Shown piece by piece: positions 7,317-7,562 of a stretch of DNA of 7,562 bases (position 1 is its first letter; every line of letters starts with the position of its first letter). The position numbers and the translations under genes are program-made. A model generated the notes under the pieces. That model was not told the origin of the DNA. It saw nothing but the letters and a program-made list of their open reading frames with translations, and made no database searches. Source of the DNA: an uncultured Flavobacteriales bacterium (GTDB lineage Bacteria; Bacteroidota; Bacteroidia; Flavobacteriales; Weeksellaceae); the NCBI GenBank assembly GCA_937876095.1, contig CALFIE010000048.1, forward strand, positions 1-7,562. The letters run 5' to 3'.

Positions 7317-7378
7317 TTTTTTGTTTGATTTTATTATAAATTGTTGATGGAGAATTATCAAATATCCATAACTCTTTT

Positions 7379-7386
7379 CAAAAATA
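7379..7386 (-). promoter_or_regulatory. Candidate Bacteroidota -7 element for the dacB operon
   Basis: Read on the - strand this is TATTTTTG, a full match to the Bacteroidota -7 consensus TANNTTTG. It would place transcription initiation near 7370-7375 and give a leader of about 55-60 nt before the dacB ATG at 7316. The -33 partner is weak: about 19 nt upstream there is CTTTATT (near 7404-7410) instead of TTTG. In DNA this AT-rich the -7 match alone could be chance, so the call rests mainly on its position. It also argues that the upstream extension of the dacB frame is not translated, because most of it would lie before the transcript start. Confidence 0.35.
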
Positions 7387-7484
7387 AGGAAATAATTTTT
7401 ATTAATAAAGGTTTTGCCACTTCGTGACACTAAATCTGATAAATCCAAATCTAAAATGAATTAATTTATGAAATTAAACCATTT

Positions 7485-7524
7485 TTTTTTTGTTCTTTTT
7501 CCTTGATGAAAAAGAACCAAAAAA
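7485..7524. repeat. Inverted repeat/hairpin, possible terminator or edge of a dispersed repeat
   Basis: The left arm 7485-7500 (TTTTTTGTTCTTTTT with flanking T) pairs with the right arm 7509-7524 (AAAAAGAACCAAAAAA) over 16 positions with one mismatch (T7491/C7518), around the 8-nt loop CCTTGATG. A T-run precedes it on the + strand (from 7482). The - strand transcript would also end in a U-tract after the stem, as expected of an intrinsic terminator for a gene entering from the right, upstream of dacB. The loop segment CTTGAT (7502-7507) is also complementary to ATCAAG (7524-7529), allowing an alternative, mutually exclusive hairpin. The rest of 7449-7562 shows no gene. Termination is inferred from the structure only. 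Confidence 0.5.
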
Positions 7525-7562
7525 TCAAGACTTGGAAACTCGGCTAAAAATTAAAAATTAAT

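Noticed and set aside
7317..7448. In-frame 44-codon extension at the 5' end of dacB
   Set aside because: It would place a charged, non-secretory stretch before a clear signal peptide and overlaps the likely promoter; treated as untranslated leader and upstream DNA.
7485..7529. H-type pseudoknot from the hairpin loop pairing with its 3' flank
   Set aside because: With a 15-16 bp first stem and no connecting nucleotides the third loop could not span the stem; the two pairings are alternatives, not simultaneous.
1..7562. CRISPR array, insertion sequence, tRNA/rRNA, toxin-antitoxin or phage-defence genes
   Set aside because: No spaced direct repeats, transposase or nuclease motifs, tRNA-like folds or small paired genes were seen; all long genes have housekeeping or envelope assignments except the 322-aa protein.

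Overview
The window looks like an ordinary stretch of chromosome from a Bacteroidota bacterium, most likely class Flavobacteriia and perhaps a Chryseobacterium-like member of the Weeksellaceae. The grounds are an AT-rich genome, A-rich leaders without Shine-Dalgarno sequences, a TANNTTTG-type -7 promoter element, a TatC with a long first periplasmic loop, and a histidine kinase with the AHQIGTPLSS H-box. The genus is inferred from protein style, not from a database match.

Layout. Positions 1-228 are AT-rich and I see no gene there, only a 22-bp near-perfect palindrome at 121-142. Three genes follow on the + strand: kdsD (arabinose-5-phosphate isomerase, Kdo/LPS synthesis), tatC (Tat translocase core) and a secreted M1-family zinc aminopeptidase that starts 5 nt after tatC. 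Three genes on the - strand run towards them, in order of transcription: dacB (PBP4-type D-Ala-D-Ala carboxypeptidase), a membrane sensor histidine kinase whose ATG directly follows the dacB stop, and a secreted 322-aa protein of unknown function. The two groups converge and their last genes overlap by 22 bp at 3701-3722.

Theme. Five of the six products act in or on the cell envelope and the sixth (KdsD) feeds LPS synthesis. The dacB-kinase pair suggests a kinase co-expressed with a peptidoglycan-trimming enzyme; no response regulator lies in the window.

Less ordinary signals: (1) the 322-aa gene is about 24% GC by hand count, clearly below its neighbours, and may be an accessory insertion; (2) degenerate heptamer arrays with the shared core ACRAGATACRAG lie just downstream of two stop codons; (3) a 15-bp-paired inverted repeat at 7485-7524 with an 8-nt loop looks like the edge of a dispersed repeat; (4) TatC has Leu193 where E. 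coli has the intramembrane Glu170. I found no mobile element, CRISPR array, RNA gene or recognisable new multi-gene system.
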